DNA of 42,892 bases from NCBI GenBank assembly GCA_004213645.1, contig SGZF01000008.1, positions 1 to 42,892 of the forward strand, read 5' to 3'. Below the pieces are notes generated by a model that saw only the letters and a list, made by a program, of their open reading frames with translations, did not search any database and was not told where the DNA came from. A program made the position numbers and the translations under genes. Below, piece after piece: positions 16,814-26,677 of the stretch (its first letter is position 1; each line of letters starts with the position of its first letter). Source of the DNA: Flavobacteriales bacterium. GTDB taxonomy: Bacteria; Bacteroidota; Bacteroidia; Flavobacteriales; Flavobacteriaceae.

Positions 16814-18888
16814 AACTTCAAACTTGTCTGAGTTTCATCAGAACCATTAGATACCTGTTGTTCATCTTTAACCTCAATATTTTTTACTTCATTATCTTTT
16901 TTTGAAATAGAGTCTCTTGACTTATATGAAACTTTTCTTATAGAGTCTTTAGTTACAATATTTCCTTTTGAGTCCCTACCCTTTATAATTAGGTCTCCAA
17001 AATCTTGCTCAAATTTATCTTTCTTTCTTAAGGATGGTTTTTTTCTTAAATATACTGTTACAACATCAGCTTCATTAATGTTATTCACACTGAAATAAAG
17101 AATTTTTGATAATTCTTTACCTTGAGTTAAGTTGTAATCCTTATCTCTTATTACTCCAGAAACTTTAAACCTTTTGATAAATGAAGTACCCTTCTTACCA
17201 TCAGTATATATTAAGTTGTAAATTTTCTGCTTACTTTCTGAATTAAATAATGAAACATGAAGAATATCTTTTCCAATAAAGACTTTACTATCAACTTTAA
17301 CAACTTTCATTATCCCATCTTTTGTAAATACAATTACATCATCTAGATCAGAACAATCAGATACAAAATCATTCTTTTTTAGAGCTGTGCCAATAAAACC
17401 TTCCTCTTTATTTACATATAATTTCTGATTCTTAATCGAAATTTTCTTCTTATCTAGATCATCAAACTCTTCTATAATTGTTTTTCTCTTTTTTTCTTTG
17501 CCATAGTGTTTCTTTAGATGAGTAAAGTATTGAATTGTATAATCAACAATATGATTTAAGTTATTTTTAACCTCCTCAATATTAACTTCAATGTTGGTTA
17601 ATTTTTCTTTAACCTTATTTAAATCAAACTTTGAAATTTTCCTAATTGGTATTTCAGTAAGTTTTTTAATATCATCAACTGTAACATTCCTCTTTAAATT
17701 CTTTTTAAATGGTTCTAATCCGTTATCAATAGTAGACAAAACATCATCCCATGTTATTTTTTCTTCAATATTTCTATATATTCTATTTTCAATAAAAATC
17801 CTTTCTAATGATATTGTGTGCCATTGACTTTCTAATTCATTTAATTGAATTTCTAACTCTTTCTTTAATAAACCTTTAGTGTTGTCTGTTGAAATTTTTA
17901 GAATATCTCTTACTCCTATAAATTGAGGCTTATTATCCGATATAATGCAACATAAAGGAGAAATAGATACTTCGCACTGAGTAAACGCATATAATGAATC
18001 TATACTTTTTTGCATTGATGAGCCTGATGGAAGGTAAACGAGAACTTCAACATCTGATGAAGTATTATCCTCAATCTTTTTAATCTTAATTTTTCCCTTT
18101 TCTGAAGCTTTTATTACAGATTCAATTAACGATGCTGTAGTAGTTCCATAAGGTATTTCCTTGATTATTATGATATTTTTATCATACTTTTCAACCAAAG
18201 CTCTTACTTTAACCCTTCCCCCTCTATTTCCATCATTATAATTTTTTATATCAATACTTCCTCCTGTTTGAAAGTCAGGAAAGAGCTTAAAACTTCTACC
18301 TTTTAAATAATTTATACTACCATTTATTAATTCATTGAAGTTATGAGGTAAAATTTTTGTTGATAAACCAACAGCAATACCTTCAGCTCCTTGAGCTAAT
18401 AATAAAGGAAACTTGACTGGAAGATGTATGGGTTCTTTTTTACGACCATCATATGATAACTGCCAATCAGTTGTTTTCGGATTAAAAACTACTTCTAATG
18501 CGAATTTCGACAGTCTAGCTTCTATATACCTTGAAGCAGCAGCTTTGTCACCAGTGTAAATATTACCCCAATTACCCTGCATATCAATTAATAATTCTTT
18601 TTGACCAACTTGAACCATTGCATCTGATATACTTGCATCACCATGAGGATGATATTGCATTGTATGCCCAACCACATTAGCAACTTTATTATATCGACCA
18701 TCTTCAAGATCAAACATAGAGTGAAGAATTCTTCTCTGGACTGGTTTTAAACCATCCATTAAATCTGGAACTGCTCTTTCTAATATTACGTAAGATGCAT
18801 AATCAAGAAACCATTCTTTATACATTCCACCAACTTTAGTCAAAGAATCTGAGTGTTCTAAATTTATATTTTCATCATTTTCAATCAT
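16810..18888 (-). CDS. parC: DNA topoisomerase IV subunit A (short C-terminal domain)
   Basis: DNA-breaking subunit of topoisomerase IV, which decatenates daughter chromosomes. Catalytic tyrosine Y121 follows AASR. The winged-helix start ([21 protein letters not shown]) and tower/coiled-coil regions are intact. The C-terminal domain begins near residue 495 and shows only a few beta-pinwheel-like repeats ([45 protein letters not shown]) before a charged tail. No GyrA box is seen, which favours ParC over GyrA. At 692 residues it is shorter than the 850-900 I remember for flavobacterial ParC. It overlaps parE by 8 bases. Confidence 0.93.
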   Translation of the reverse strand: MIENDENINLEHSDSLTKVGGMYKEWFLDYASYVILERAVPDLMDGLKPVQRRILHSMFDLEDGRYNKVANVVGHTMQYHPHGDASISDAMVQVGQKELLIDMQGNWGNIYTGDKAAASRYIEARLSKFALEVVFNPKTTDWQLSYDGRKKEPIHLPVKFPLLLAQGAEGIAVGLSTKILPHNFNELINGSINYLKGRSFKLFPDFQTGGSIDIKNYNDGNRGGRVKVRALVEKYDKNIIIIKEIPYGTTTASLIESVIKASEKGKIKIKKIEDNTSSDVEVLVYLPSGSSMQKSIDSLYAFTQCEVSISPLCCIISDNKPQFIGVRDILKISTDNTKGLLKKELEIQLNELESQWHTISLERIFIENRIYRNIEEKITWDDVLSTIDNGLEPFKKNLKRNVTVDDIKKLTEIPIRKISKFDLNKVKEKLTNIEVNIEEVKNNLNHIVDYTIQYFTHLKKHYGKEKKRKTIIEEFDDLDKKKISIKNQKLYVNKEEGFIGTALKKNDFVSDCSDLDDVIVFTKDGIMKVVKVDSKVFIGKDILHVSLFNSESKQKIYNLIYTDGKKGTSFIKRFKVSGVIRDKDYNLTQGKELSKILYFSVNNINEADVVTVYLRKKPSLRKKDKFEQDFGDLIIKGRDSKGNIVTKDSIRKVSYKSRDSISKKDNEVKNIEVKDEQQVSNGSDETQTSLKF

Positions 18889-20743
18889 TTAAATTCTCAT
18901 TTATTAAGTCTAGTTCAACTTTTAGATTCTCAATTATAAATTGTTGTCTATCTGGTGTATTTTTCCCCATGTAGAATTTTAAAAGCTCTTCAATTGTTGT
19001 GTGTTTATCAATAATAACAGGATCTAATTTAATATCATCACCAATAAAATTTTTAAATTCATTAGGAGAAATTTCACCTAAACCTTTGAATCTAGTAATT
19101 TCAAACTTTCCTTTTGACGAATTAATTATATCATTTTTTTCGCCTTCACTATAACAATAATATGTTTTTTCTTTATTTCTAACTCTGAATATAGGTGTCT
19201 GTAGAATGTATAAGTGTCCATTCTTAATCAATTCAGGATAAAACTGCAGAAAGAAGGTTATAATTAAAAGTCTTATATGCATTCCATCAACATCTGCATC
19301 AGTTGCAATTACAATATTATTATATCTAAGATCTTCCATGCTGTTTTCTATATTTAAAGCAGCTTGAAGTAAATTAAATTCTTCATTTTCGTAAACAATT
19401 TTCTTAGTCATTCCAAATGAATTTAATGGCTTACCTCTTAAACTAAACACTGCCTGAGTATTTACATTTCGAGATTTGGTGATAGATCCACTTGCAGAAT
19501 CACCTTCAGTAATAAATATTGTGGAATCAAGTCTATTATCTTTTTTTAACTCGTTTAGATGAACTCTACAGTCTCTTAATTTCTTGTTGTGAAGACTAGC
19601 TTTTTTAGCTCTTTCTCTTGCTAACTTTCTAATTCCTGACAATTCTTTTCTTTCTCTCTCGGCTTGAATAATTTTATTTTGTATTGATTTAGCTATATCA
19701 GAATATTTATGTAAGTAGTTATCTAGTTTTTGCTTAACAAAATCATTAATAAACACTCTTACAGACTTTAGACCTTTTCCCATTTCTGTTGAACCCAACT
19801 TTGTTTTTGTTTGAGATTCAAAAACTGGTTCCATTACTTTAATACTAATTGCTGAAATAATTGACTTTCTTATATCAGAAGTCTCATAATTTTTGCCAAA
19901 AAAATCTCGAATAGTCTTGACAAACGCCTCTCTAAATGCCGACTGGTGGGTTCCACCTTGAACAGTATATTGTCCATTTACAAAGGAATAATATTCTTCA
20001 CTATATTGAGTTCTAGAATGAGTTATAGCTATTTCAATATCTTCTCCTTTGAGATGTATAATGGGATACAAAAAATCTTGCACATTAGACTGCTCTTCAA
20101 TTAAATCTTTTAGACCAGACTCAGATTTAAACTTAGTTCCATTAAGTTTTATAGTTAATCCTGGGTTTAGATAAACATAGAACTTAATCATTTTTTCAAC
20201 ATACTCAAGTCTATATTTGTAATTCTTGAAGATACTTTGATCTGGTTTAAACTCAACATATGTTCCGTTTTTAGCTTCACTTTGGTCAAGATCTTCATTG
20301 GTTAAAACTCCAAGCTCAAAATTTGCAGACTTTGTTTTGCCATCTCTAGTTGACGAAACTAAAAAAGAAGATGATAATGCATTTACTGCTTTTGTTCCTA
20401 CTCCATTAAGTCCTACTGATTTTTTAAAAGCTCGCGTATCATATTTCCCTCCTGTATTCATTTTTGAAACTACATCAACAACTTTTCCAATTGGTATACC
20501 TCTTCCAAAATCTCTTACAGAAACAAAATCATCATTAATAATAATATCAATAACTTTACCCTCTCCCATTACAAATTCATCTACACAATTATCTATTATT
20601 TCTTTAAGTAAAACATATATTCCATCATCAGGAGAAGATCCGTCACCAGATTTACCAATATACATACCAGGTCTTAACCTAATATGCTCTCTCCAATCAA
20701 GAGATTTAATATTTTCTTCTGTGTAGTTTGATGTGGTTGCCAT
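18881..20743 (-). CDS. parE: DNA topoisomerase IV subunit B
   Basis: ATPase subunit of topoisomerase IV. The 620 residues run in order: GHKL ATPase (E48 and N52 in [31 protein letters not shown]), transducer domain with a QTKTKLGS lysine loop, TOPRIM domain ([11 protein letters not shown], then [13 protein letters not shown]), and the C-terminal FKGLGE/RQQFI block. Length and motifs fit ParE rather than the usually longer GyrB; the parC gene directly after it supports this. The ychF gene lies 13 bases upstream on the same strand, so ferredoxin-ychF-parE-parC may be one transcript. Confidence 0.95.
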   Translation of the reverse strand: MATTSNYTEENIKSLDWREHIRLRPGMYIGKSGDGSSPDDGIYVLLKEIIDNCVDEFVMGEGKVIDIIINDDFVSVRDFGRGIPIGKVVDVVSKMNTGGKYDTRAFKKSVGLNGVGTKAVNALSSSFLVSSTRDGKTKSANFELGVLTNEDLDQSEAKNGTYVEFKPDQSIFKNYKYRLEYVEKMIKFYVYLNPGLTIKLNGTKFKSESGLKDLIEEQSNVQDFLYPIIHLKGEDIEIAITHSRTQYSEEYYSFVNGQYTVQGGTHQSAFREAFVKTIRDFFGKNYETSDIRKSIISAISIKVMEPVFESQTKTKLGSTEMGKGLKSVRVFINDFVKQKLDNYLHKYSDIAKSIQNKIIQAERERKELSGIRKLARERAKKASLHNKKLRDCRVHLNELKKDNRLDSTIFITEGDSASGSITKSRNVNTQAVFSLRGKPLNSFGMTKKIVYENEEFNLLQAALNIENSMEDLRYNNIVIATDADVDGMHIRLLIITFFLQFYPELIKNGHLYILQTPIFRVRNKEKTYYCYSEGEKNDIINSSKGKFEITRFKGLGEISPNEFKNFIGDDIKLDPVIIDKHTTIEELLKFYMGKNTPDRQQFIIENLKVELDLINENLND

Positions 20744-20756
20744 TAATATAAATATA

Positions 20757-21848
20757 CTAAATGTTAAATCTAAAGTGCATTATATCTCCATCCGAAACAA
20801 TATACTCTTTACCTTCAAGTCTCATTTTACCAGCTTCTTTTACTTTCGATTCCGAACCAAATTCAATGTAATCATTATAATTAATTACTTCAGCACATAT
20901 AAACCCCTTTTGAAAATCTGTATGTATTTGCCCAGCAGCATCATAAGCTGAATCTCCAATTCTTATAGTCCAACCTCTCACCTCTTTATCCCCTGCTGTG
21001 AAATAACTGTGTAAGTTTAATAATTTATATGAGGCTCTAATTAACTTATTAGAACCAGATTCTTTTAAACCAAGATCATCAAGAAATATTTTTTTTTCTT
21101 CAAATGAATCAAGCTCGTTAATCTCGGATTCTATTTTTGCTGAAATAATAATAACTTCTGAGTCATTAATCTTAATTTCATTTTTTACATCATCGACATA
21201 AGAGTTACCATTAATAACGTCATTTTCATTGACATTACACACATAAAGTATTGGCTTAAATGATATTAATTCTAATGGTTTAATAAAACCTAAAAATTGA
21301 TCCTCTGAATAATCTTCTATTTTGACTGACATATTTTCTAACTGAATTCTGACTTTTTCTAGAACTTCAATTTCTTTTTTTGATTCTTCACTTCCTGATC
21401 TTAGAGTTTTTTTGATTTTATCCAACCTTTTATCTAGAACTTCTATATCCTTAAGAACCAATTCATACTCAACAACTTCTTTATCTGATAAAGGATTAAT
21501 CTTTCCATCAACATGCACAATATTAGGATCATCAAAGCATCTCAAAACATGAATTATTGCATCAGTTTCTCTAATATTTGATAAGAATTTATTTCCTAAT
21601 CCTTCGCCTTTACTTGCCCCTTTAACTAATCCTGCAATATCAACAATTTTAACAGTTGTTGGAATAAGTTTTTCAGGATTGATAAGCTCATTTAGTTTAT
21701 TAAGTCTTAAGTCAGGAACATTAACAATACTTACATTGGGATCAATTGTACAGAATGGATAATTTTCACTCTGAGCTTTACTCTGTGATAAACAGTTAAA
21801 AAGAGTTGATTTGCCAACGTTGGGCAATCCTACAATACCTACTTTCAT
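20757..21848 (-). CDS. ychF: Redox-regulated ribosome-binding ATPase YchF
   Basis: Obg-family P-loop protein that in other bacteria binds ribosomes and prefers ATP. The 363 residues include G1 GLPNVGKST (7-15), the G3 block [20 protein letters not shown], the altered G4 NVNE (in place of NKxD, which explains ATP preference in the family) and a C-terminal TGS domain ([39 protein letters not shown]). It sits 3 bases after the ferredoxin gene and 13 before parE. Confidence 0.96.
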   Translation of the reverse strand: MKVGIVGLPNVGKSTLFNCLSQSKAQSENYPFCTIDPNVSIVNVPDLRLNKLNELINPEKLIPTTVKIVDIAGLVKGASKGEGLGNKFLSNIRETDAIIHVLRCFDDPNIVHVDGKINPLSDKEVVEYELVLKDIEVLDKRLDKIKKTLRSGSEESKKEIEVLEKVRIQLENMSVKIEDYSEDQFLGFIKPLELISFKPILYVCNVNENDVINGNSYVDDVKNEIKINDSEVIIISAKIESEINELDSFEEKKIFLDDLGLKESGSNKLIRASYKLLNLHSYFTAGDKEVRGWTIRIGDSAYDAAGQIHTDFQKGFICAEVINYNDYIEFGSESKVKEAGKMRLEGKEYIVSDGDIMHFRFNI

Positions 21849-21851
21849 TTA

Positions 21852-22199
21852 TTAATCGTGCATAAATTTTTGCTTTGACAAAAGCTCATTTTCTGTCTCT
21901 ACATTATTATCATCTGGAACACAACAGTCAACAGGACAAACAGCTGCACATTGGGGTTCCTCATGAAATCCCATACACTCTGTACACTTATCTGGAACAA
22001 TAAAAAAGAATTCATCAGAAATAGGAGTATTGTCAATATCTGAATTAACTTTGTTACCATTAGGTAAAACTACATCTCCTTTTAAATTCGTTCCTTTACT
22101 ATAATTCCATTCTTCTTGACCTTCATATATAGCATTGTTAGGACATTCTGGTTCACAAGCGCCACAATTAATACATTCGTCTGTTATGATTATTGCCAT
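21852..22199 (-). CDS. 2[4Fe-4S] ferredoxin
   Basis: A 115-residue electron carrier with two cluster motifs. The first, [12 protein letters not shown] near the N-terminus, is complete. The second, [18 protein letters not shown], has the longer spacing between the second and third cysteine typical of the 'YfhL/Fdx' type seen in Bacteroidota. An insert of about 45 residues separates the halves. It is divergent from serC and is the first gene of a group with ychF and parE/parC. A TATTTTTGCA promoter motif stands 9 bases before the ATG. Confidence 0.93.
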   Translation of the reverse strand: MAIIITDECINCGACEPECPNNAIYEGQEEWNYSKGTNLKGDVVLPNGNKVNSDIDNTPISDEFFFIVPDKCTECMGFHEEPQCAAVCPVDCCVPDDNNVETENELLSKQKFMHD

Positions 22200-22208
22200 A
22201 ATATTTTA

Positions 22209-22218
22209 TGCAAAAATA
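22209..22218 (-). promoter_or_regulatory. TATTTTTGCA promoter motif before ferredoxin gene
   Basis: Minus-strand TATTTTTGCA (22209-22218) is a perfect TAnnTTTG -7 element ending 9 bases before the ATG at 22199. The palindrome TTGTTAACAA (22237-22246) lies upstream and supplies a TTG at a spacing slightly longer than the flavobacterial norm. Confidence 0.5.
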
Positions 22219-22236
22219 AGATGTATTGTTTAATCT

Positions 22237-22246
22237 TTGTTAACAA
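22237..22246. promoter_or_regulatory. Palindrome TTGTTAACAA between ferredoxin gene and serC
   Basis: A perfect 10-bp palindrome in the 113-bp divergent spacer, placed near the -33 region of the ferredoxin promoter. It could be an operator for either direction. Short AT-rich palindromes also arise by chance. Confidence 0.3.
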
Positions 22247-22312
22247 TTTTTACATAATTTAAAATTACTCATACAGTTTATTAAATCTAAGTTTAGATAT
22301 TTGCAAATATTT

Positions 22313-23383
22313 ATGAAGAAAAAAGTACATAATTTCAGTGCAGGCCCCTCTATATTGCCAGATAAAGTTTTTAAAGATGCATCATCCGCAATTAATAATT
22401 TTAATAATTTAGGGTTATCTATTTTAGAAATTTCTCACAGAAGTAAGGATTTTATTGAAATCTTGGATCAGTCTAGATCGCTTGCTTTAGAAATATCTTC
22501 TTTAAATAAGGATGAATATTCTTGTTTATATCTCCAAGGTGGAGCTAGCATGCAATTTTTGATGACTGCGTTTAACTTTCTTAACTCAAACGCAGCCTAC
22601 ATAAATACTGGTAGTTGGTCTACTAAGGCGATAAAGGAAGCTAAATTATTTGGAAATGTTCATGAAATTTCATCTTCTGAAGACCAGAATTTTAATTACA
22701 TTCCAAAATCAAGTATTATCAAAGAAGATTATGACTATTTACATATAACTTCTAATAATACAATATTTGGAACTCAATTTCATTCTTTTCCTGAAACAAA
22801 TTCTCCTTTGATTGCAGATATGAGTTCAGATATTTTTTCTAGAAAAATTAACTTTTCGAAATTTGATTTAATTTATGCAGGTGCTCAAAAAAACCTTGGT
22901 CCTGCAGGAGTTACAATGGTATTAATAAAAAAAGAATTATTAAAAAGAGTTCAAAGAGAAGTTCCTTCAATGCTAAGCTATAAGGTACATATTGATAAAG
23001 ACAGTTCTTTTAATACCCCACCTGTCTTTCCTATTTATTGTGTGTTTCAAAATTTAAAACTTATTAAAAACGAAACTCTTGAAGTTATTGGTCAAAATAA
23101 TAGAATAAAATCAGGTCTTATTTATGATGAAATTGACAGAAATAAATGTTTTAATGGGTTTGCTAAAATTGAAGATCGAAGTATTATGAATGCTACCTTT
23201 AATTTAAATGATGGATTTGATGCTAACTTATTTAATCAAATTTGTATTGAAAATAACATATCTGGAATTAATGGACACAGGTCTGTTGGTGGATACAGAG
23301 CTTCTATTTATAATGCACTTCCTATAAATAGTGTTAAAATACTCATTGATTGTATGAAAGAATTTGAAACAAATTATAATTAA
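22313..23383 (+). CDS. serC: Phosphoserine aminotransferase
   Basis: PLP enzyme converting 3-phosphohydroxypyruvate to phosphoserine (serine route) and acting in pyridoxal phosphate synthesis. The 356 residues start MKKKVHNFSAGPSILP, with the FSAGP block that opens the family. The PLP lysine is K193 in YAGAQKNLGPAG. HRS (42-44) and the C-terminal GHRSVGGYRASIYNA bind the phosphate of the substrate. An open TTG four codons upstream is rejected in favour of the ATG. It is followed 3 bases later by serA, a textbook serine operon. Confidence 0.96.
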   Translation: MKKKVHNFSAGPSILPDKVFKDASSAINNFNNLGLSILEISHRSKDFIEILDQSRSLALEISSLNKDEYSCLYLQGGASMQFLMTAFNFLNSNAAYINTGSWSTKAIKEAKLFGNVHEISSSEDQNFNYIPKSSIIKEDYDYLHITSNNTIFGTQFHSFPETNSPLIADMSSDIFSRKINFSKFDLIYAGAQKNLGPAGVTMVLIKKELLKRVQREVPSMLSYKVHIDKDSSFNTPPVFPIYCVFQNLKLIKNETLEVIGQNNRIKSGLIYDEIDRNKCFNGFAKIEDRSIMNATFNLNDGFDANLFNQICIENNISGINGHRSVGGYRASIYNALPINSVKILIDCMKEFETNYN

Positions 23384-23386
23384 ATT

Positions 23387-24337
23387 ATGAAAATACTAGC
23401 AAACGATGGCATATCTGAGTCAGGAAAAATTAGATTAGAAGAGTTTGGTTTCGATGTTGATCTAACTAAGGTAGCTCAAGATCAACTTGTAAATTATATT
23501 AATGATAATTCTATATCTACAATATTAGTTAGAAGTGCAACACAAGTAAGAAAAGATATAATTGACAACTGCCCTTCTCTTAAAATAATTGGAAGAGGTG
23601 GAGTCGGAATGGATAATATTGATGTAGATTATGCTAAATCTAAAGGGATTAGTGTTATCAATACTCCTGCAGCTTCTTCTAAGTCTGTTGCAGAATTGGC
23701 ATTTTCTCATTTATTTGGTTGTGTTAGATTTCTTCATGAATCAAATAGATCAATGCCTCTTGATGGGGACACTAAATTTAAAGATCTAAAAAAATCATAT
23801 GCTAAAGGGAGCGAACTTTCAGGTAAAACTATTGGTATTATTGGTTTTGGGCGTATAGGTCAAGAAGTTGCTAAGATTGCAATTGGTATTGGGATGAATG
23901 TAATCTTTCATGATAAATTCATTGATGAAAGTAATTTAGAATTAACTTTTTTTAATAATAAGAAAATTTCTTTTAAACTTAATTCATGCTCATTTGAAAA
24001 AATACTTAGTGAGTCTGATTTTATTACCGTTCATATTCCAGCATCAAATAAATATATATTGGACACTAATGAAATTTCTAAAATGAAAGATGGAGTTGGA
24101 ATTCTAAATCTTTCTAGAGGTGGAATAATAAATGAAGATGAGCTAATAAAAAACATTGAGAATGGTAAAATTTCTTTTGCTGGAATTGACACATTTGAGA
24201 ATGAACCTACACCAAACATAAAAGTTCTTATGAATTCAAATATTTCTCTCACTCCACACATAGGAGCTGCTACAAATGAAGCTCAAGATAGAATTGGTGT
24301 TGAGCTTGCAGATAAAATTAATGATATATTAGGATAA
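23387..24337 (+). CDS. serA: D-3-phosphoglycerate dehydrogenase (short form, no ACT domain)
   Basis: NAD-dependent first step of serine synthesis. The 316 residues hold only the substrate and nucleotide domains: GFGRIG (153-158), catalytic R244 (LSRGGIINE), E273 (FENEP) and H291 (TPHIG). There is no C-terminal ACT domain, so the serine feedback site of long-form enzymes is missing. The position after serC supports phosphoglycerate dehydrogenase over other 2-hydroxyacid dehydrogenases. Its stop shares a base with the start of the DUF6787 gene. Confidence 0.94.
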   Translation: MKILANDGISESGKIRLEEFGFDVDLTKVAQDQLVNYINDNSISTILVRSATQVRKDIIDNCPSLKIIGRGGVGMDNIDVDYAKSKGISVINTPAASSKSVAELAFSHLFGCVRFLHESNRSMPLDGDTKFKDLKKSYAKGSELSGKTIGIIGFGRIGQEVAKIAIGIGMNVIFHDKFIDESNLELTFFNNKKISFKLNSCSFEKILSESDFITVHIPASNKYILDTNEISKMKDGVGILNLSRGGIINEDELIKNIENGKISFAGIDTFENEPTPNIKVLMNSNISLTPHIGAATNEAQDRIGVELADKINDILG

Positions 24338-24642
24338 TGAAAACCCTTAGAGAAAGATGGGGTATTAAGTCTAACTTCCAAATATTAATAATATTTGTAG
24401 TTTTTGGTATTACAGGAACAACTAGTGCCCTCATTTCAGGACCAATAACAGAAATTTTAATAGGGCAAGAAAGTAATATTCATTGGTTACTAAAAATTAT
24501 TTTAAGAGTTTTAATTTTAACTCCAATTTATCAAATATTACTTCTTCTTTTTGGTTTTATATTTTGTCAATATAAATTCTTTTTTCAGTTTGTGAAGAAA
24601 TTTCTTAAAATACTTGGTTTAGGATTTTTATTCAGAAATTAA
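24337..24642 (+). CDS. DUF6787-type small membrane protein
   Basis: A 101-residue protein beginning KTLRERWGI, with hydrophobic segments at about 16-36, 47-65 and 66-82 and a basic C-terminal end. It matches my memory of the DUF6787 family, often annotated near 'diacylglyceryl transferase', that follows serA in Bacteroidota. No catalytic residues are evident. It is coupled to serA through a 1-base stop/start overlap and overlaps msrA tail-to-tail by 15 bases, the longest convergent overlap in the window. Confidence 0.75.
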   Translation: MKTLRERWGIKSNFQILIIFVVFGITGTTSALISGPITEILIGQESNIHWLLKIILRVLILTPIYQILLLLFGFIFCQYKFFFQFVKKFLKILGLGFLFRN

Positions 24643-25155
24643 ATCGCTAAAAACAGATCTTAACTTATTAAGTTTAGGGTTTATTACTGCTTGGCAATAT
24701 GCGTTTTTAGGATTCTTTGTATAATAATCATGATGATAAATTTCAGCTTTGTAAAAATCTGTTTTTTCATTAACCTCAGTAACAATTTTATCTGTATATA
24801 TCTTATTGAACTCTATATTTTTTATAAAATCTATTATAACTTTTCTAATATCATTATCACAAAATATAGCAGACCTATATTGAGTTCCAACATCACCACC
24901 TTGTTTATTAATTGATGTCGGATCATGAACAGTAAAAAATATGCTTAGGATTTGTATCAGAGTAATTCTATTATCAAATTCTATTTTAACAACTTCAACA
25001 TGATTAGTATATCCCTCACAAACCTCTTCATAAGTTGGATTAACAATATCTCCACCCATATAACCAGGGGTAATTGAAATTACACCTTTGATTTTTTTAT
25101 ACACAGATTCAATGCACCAAAAACAACCTCCACCTAAATATATGACTCGATTCAT
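24628..25155 (-). CDS. msrA: Peptide methionine-S-sulfoxide reductase A
   Basis: Repairs S-methionine sulfoxide in proteins. The 175 residues include the catalytic GGCFWC (C11, with C14), GYMGGDIVNPTYEEVCEGYTNHVEVV, and HDPTSINKQGGDVGTQYRSAIF, the substrate and catalytic blocks of MsrA. No signal peptide, so cytoplasmic. There is no MsrB domain. It diverges from lolD and overlaps DUF6787 at its 3' end. Confidence 0.95.
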   Translation of the reverse strand: MNRVIYLGGGCFWCIESVYKKIKGVISITPGYMGGDIVNPTYEEVCEGYTNHVEVVKIEFDNRITLIQILSIFFTVHDPTSINKQGGDVGTQYRSAIFCDNDIRKVIIDFIKNIEFNKIYTDKIVTEVNEKTDFYKAEIYHHDYYTKNPKNAYCQAVINPKLNKLRSVFSDLISE

Positions 25156-25193
25156 TTTTAGATTTTAAACTAAAAGATTAATATTGTAAATGT

Positions 25194-25859
25194 ATGGAAA
25201 TCTTATTGTCAGCTAAACATATTTCAAAAACTTTTAATGGTAAAAAAGTTCTTGATAATGTAAATATTGAAATAAATGAATCAGAAGTAGTTGCGATAAC
25301 AGGAACTTCAGGTGCCGGTAAGACAACTTTATTAAATATCTTAAGTACTCTAGATAAACCTGATTTAAATAATAAATCTTCATTAATCATTGATAACGAT
25401 AACATATTTAACCTATCTAATATTAAATTAGCAAATCTACGAAATGAAAAAATTGGATTTGTTTTTCAATTTCACGAGCTAATTCCAGAACTTACTGTTT
25501 TAGAGAATGTCTCTCTTCCTGGGTGGATTAAAAATGACGATAGTGTGGAAAAAAAAGCTAAAGGTTTATTAGATTATCTTGGCTTAATTGATTTTATTGA
25601 TAAAAAGCCATCTACTCTATCTGGAGGAGAAAAACAAAGAGTTGCTATAGCAAGGGCATTAATTAATAAACCTAAAATTATTTTTGCTGATGAACCAACA
25701 GGTAATCTTGATTCAAAAAATTCAAAAATTTTATTTAACCTTCTTTTTAAATTAAGAGATAACTATAATTGTTCGGTGGTTATTGTAACTCATAATGAAA
25801 AAAATGCAAATATTTGTGATAGAAAACTATTAATTATTGATGGTAAAATCAAAGATTAA
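25194..25859 (+). CDS. lolD: Lipoprotein-release ABC transporter ATPase (LolD-type)
   Basis: ATPase of the LolCDE-type machine that releases lipoproteins from the inner membrane. The 221 residues have Walker A GTSGAGKTT (37-45), the signature LSGGEKQRVA (142-151), Walker B IIFADEPTG with D166/E167, and a final VTHNEKNA switch histidine. The 'HELIPELTVLENVSLP' block fits the LolD/MacB subgroup. No permease gene is alongside, as often in Bacteroidota. A MacB-like or FtsE-like role cannot be excluded. It overlaps the next gene by 20 bases. Confidence 0.85.
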   Translation: MEILLSAKHISKTFNGKKVLDNVNIEINESEVVAITGTSGAGKTTLLNILSTLDKPDLNNKSSLIIDNDNIFNLSNIKLANLRNEKIGFVFQFHELIPELTVLENVSLPGWIKNDDSVEKKAKGLLDYLGLIDFIDKKPSTLSGGEKQRVAIARALINKPKIIFADEPTGNLDSKNSKILFNLLFKLRDNYNCSVVIVTHNEKNANICDRKLLIIDGKIKD

Positions 25860-26619
25860 TATCCCAAACCTGAAAGATTTCTTAGATGAGAAATCTGCTA
25901 AATATGAATCTCCTTCTTTTATAAAAGATGACCCAATAATTATCCCACATCAATTTAGTAATATCAAGGATATTGAGATTTCCGGATTCTTAACATCTGT
26001 CATTTCATGGGGAAATAGAAAATCAATTATTAAAAGTGCAAAGAAGATTATTGAGTATATGGAAAATTCTCCATACGATTTTATTAAAAATCATACAGAT
26101 AGTGATTTAAAAACTATTAATGAATCTATTCATAGAACATTTAATCTTATTGATCTTAATTATTTTATAAAATCTCTTAAAAATATTTATAATGAATATG
26201 AGGGTATTGAAGAGATATTGTCCAATAAAAATAATGGATCAAATCTTCAAGAACGCATTTCTACATTTAAAAACATTTTTTTTAGTTTAAATTGTCCTAA
26301 AAGATCATTAAAACATTTACCGTCTCCAATAAAAGGATCAAGTGCTAAAAGATTTAATATGTATTTAAGGTGGATGGTTAGATCAAATAATAATGGTGTT
26401 GATTTTGGAATATGGAATAAAATTAGTAGTTCTGAACTATCTATTCCATTAGATGTTCATACTGGAAGAATAGCTAGATCACTTGGATTATTAGAAAGAA
26501 AGGTAAATGATTCAAAGTCAGTTACTGAAATTGATAATAAATTAAGAAAAATGGATCCAATTGATCCAGTAAAATATGACTATGCTTTATTTGGATTAGG
26601 AGTTTATGAAAATTTTTAA
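25840..26619 (+). CDS. TIGR02757 (DUF2400) family protein
   Basis: A 259-residue conserved protein of unknown function. Signature blocks are DFLDEKSAKYESPSFIKDDP at the start, ISWGNRKSII, SSAKRFNMYLRWMVR in the middle and LSIPLDVHTGRIARSLGLL near the end, which I recognise as TIGR02757. The fold of the family is thought to be related to helix-hairpin-helix glycosylases, but no catalytic Lys/Asp pair is obvious here. I use the ATG at 25840, inside lolD; a TTG one codon earlier is open as well. Confidence 0.85.
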   Translation: MVKSKINIPNLKDFLDEKSAKYESPSFIKDDPIIIPHQFSNIKDIEISGFLTSVISWGNRKSIIKSAKKIIEYMENSPYDFIKNHTDSDLKTINESIHRTFNLIDLNYFIKSLKNIYNEYEGIEEILSNKNNGSNLQERISTFKNIFFSLNCPKRSLKHLPSPIKGSSAKRFNMYLRWMVRSNNNGVDFGIWNKISSSELSIPLDVHTGRIARSLGLLERKVNDSKSVTEIDNKLRKMDPIDPVKYDYALFGLGVYENF

Positions 26620-26653
26620 ATACATTTTCATCAAAGAATTAAATAAGTTTAAT

Positions 26654-26661
26654 TAGTTTTG
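26654..26661 (+). promoter_or_regulatory. TAGTTTTG promoter motif before dihydroorotase homologue
   Basis: A perfect TAnnTTTG -7 element, 16 bases before the ATG at 26678, in the 58-bp gap after the TIGR02757 gene. No -33 TTG at the expected distance. It suggests that the dihydroorotase homologue and esterase have their own promoter. Confidence 0.45.
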
Positions 26662-26677
26662 TTAAATTCTTTTACAA

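Noticed and set aside
16810-18888. Calling the A subunit GyrA instead of ParC
   Set aside because: No GyrA box (QRRGGKG-like) in the C-terminal domain, and the gene overlaps a ParE-sized B subunit.
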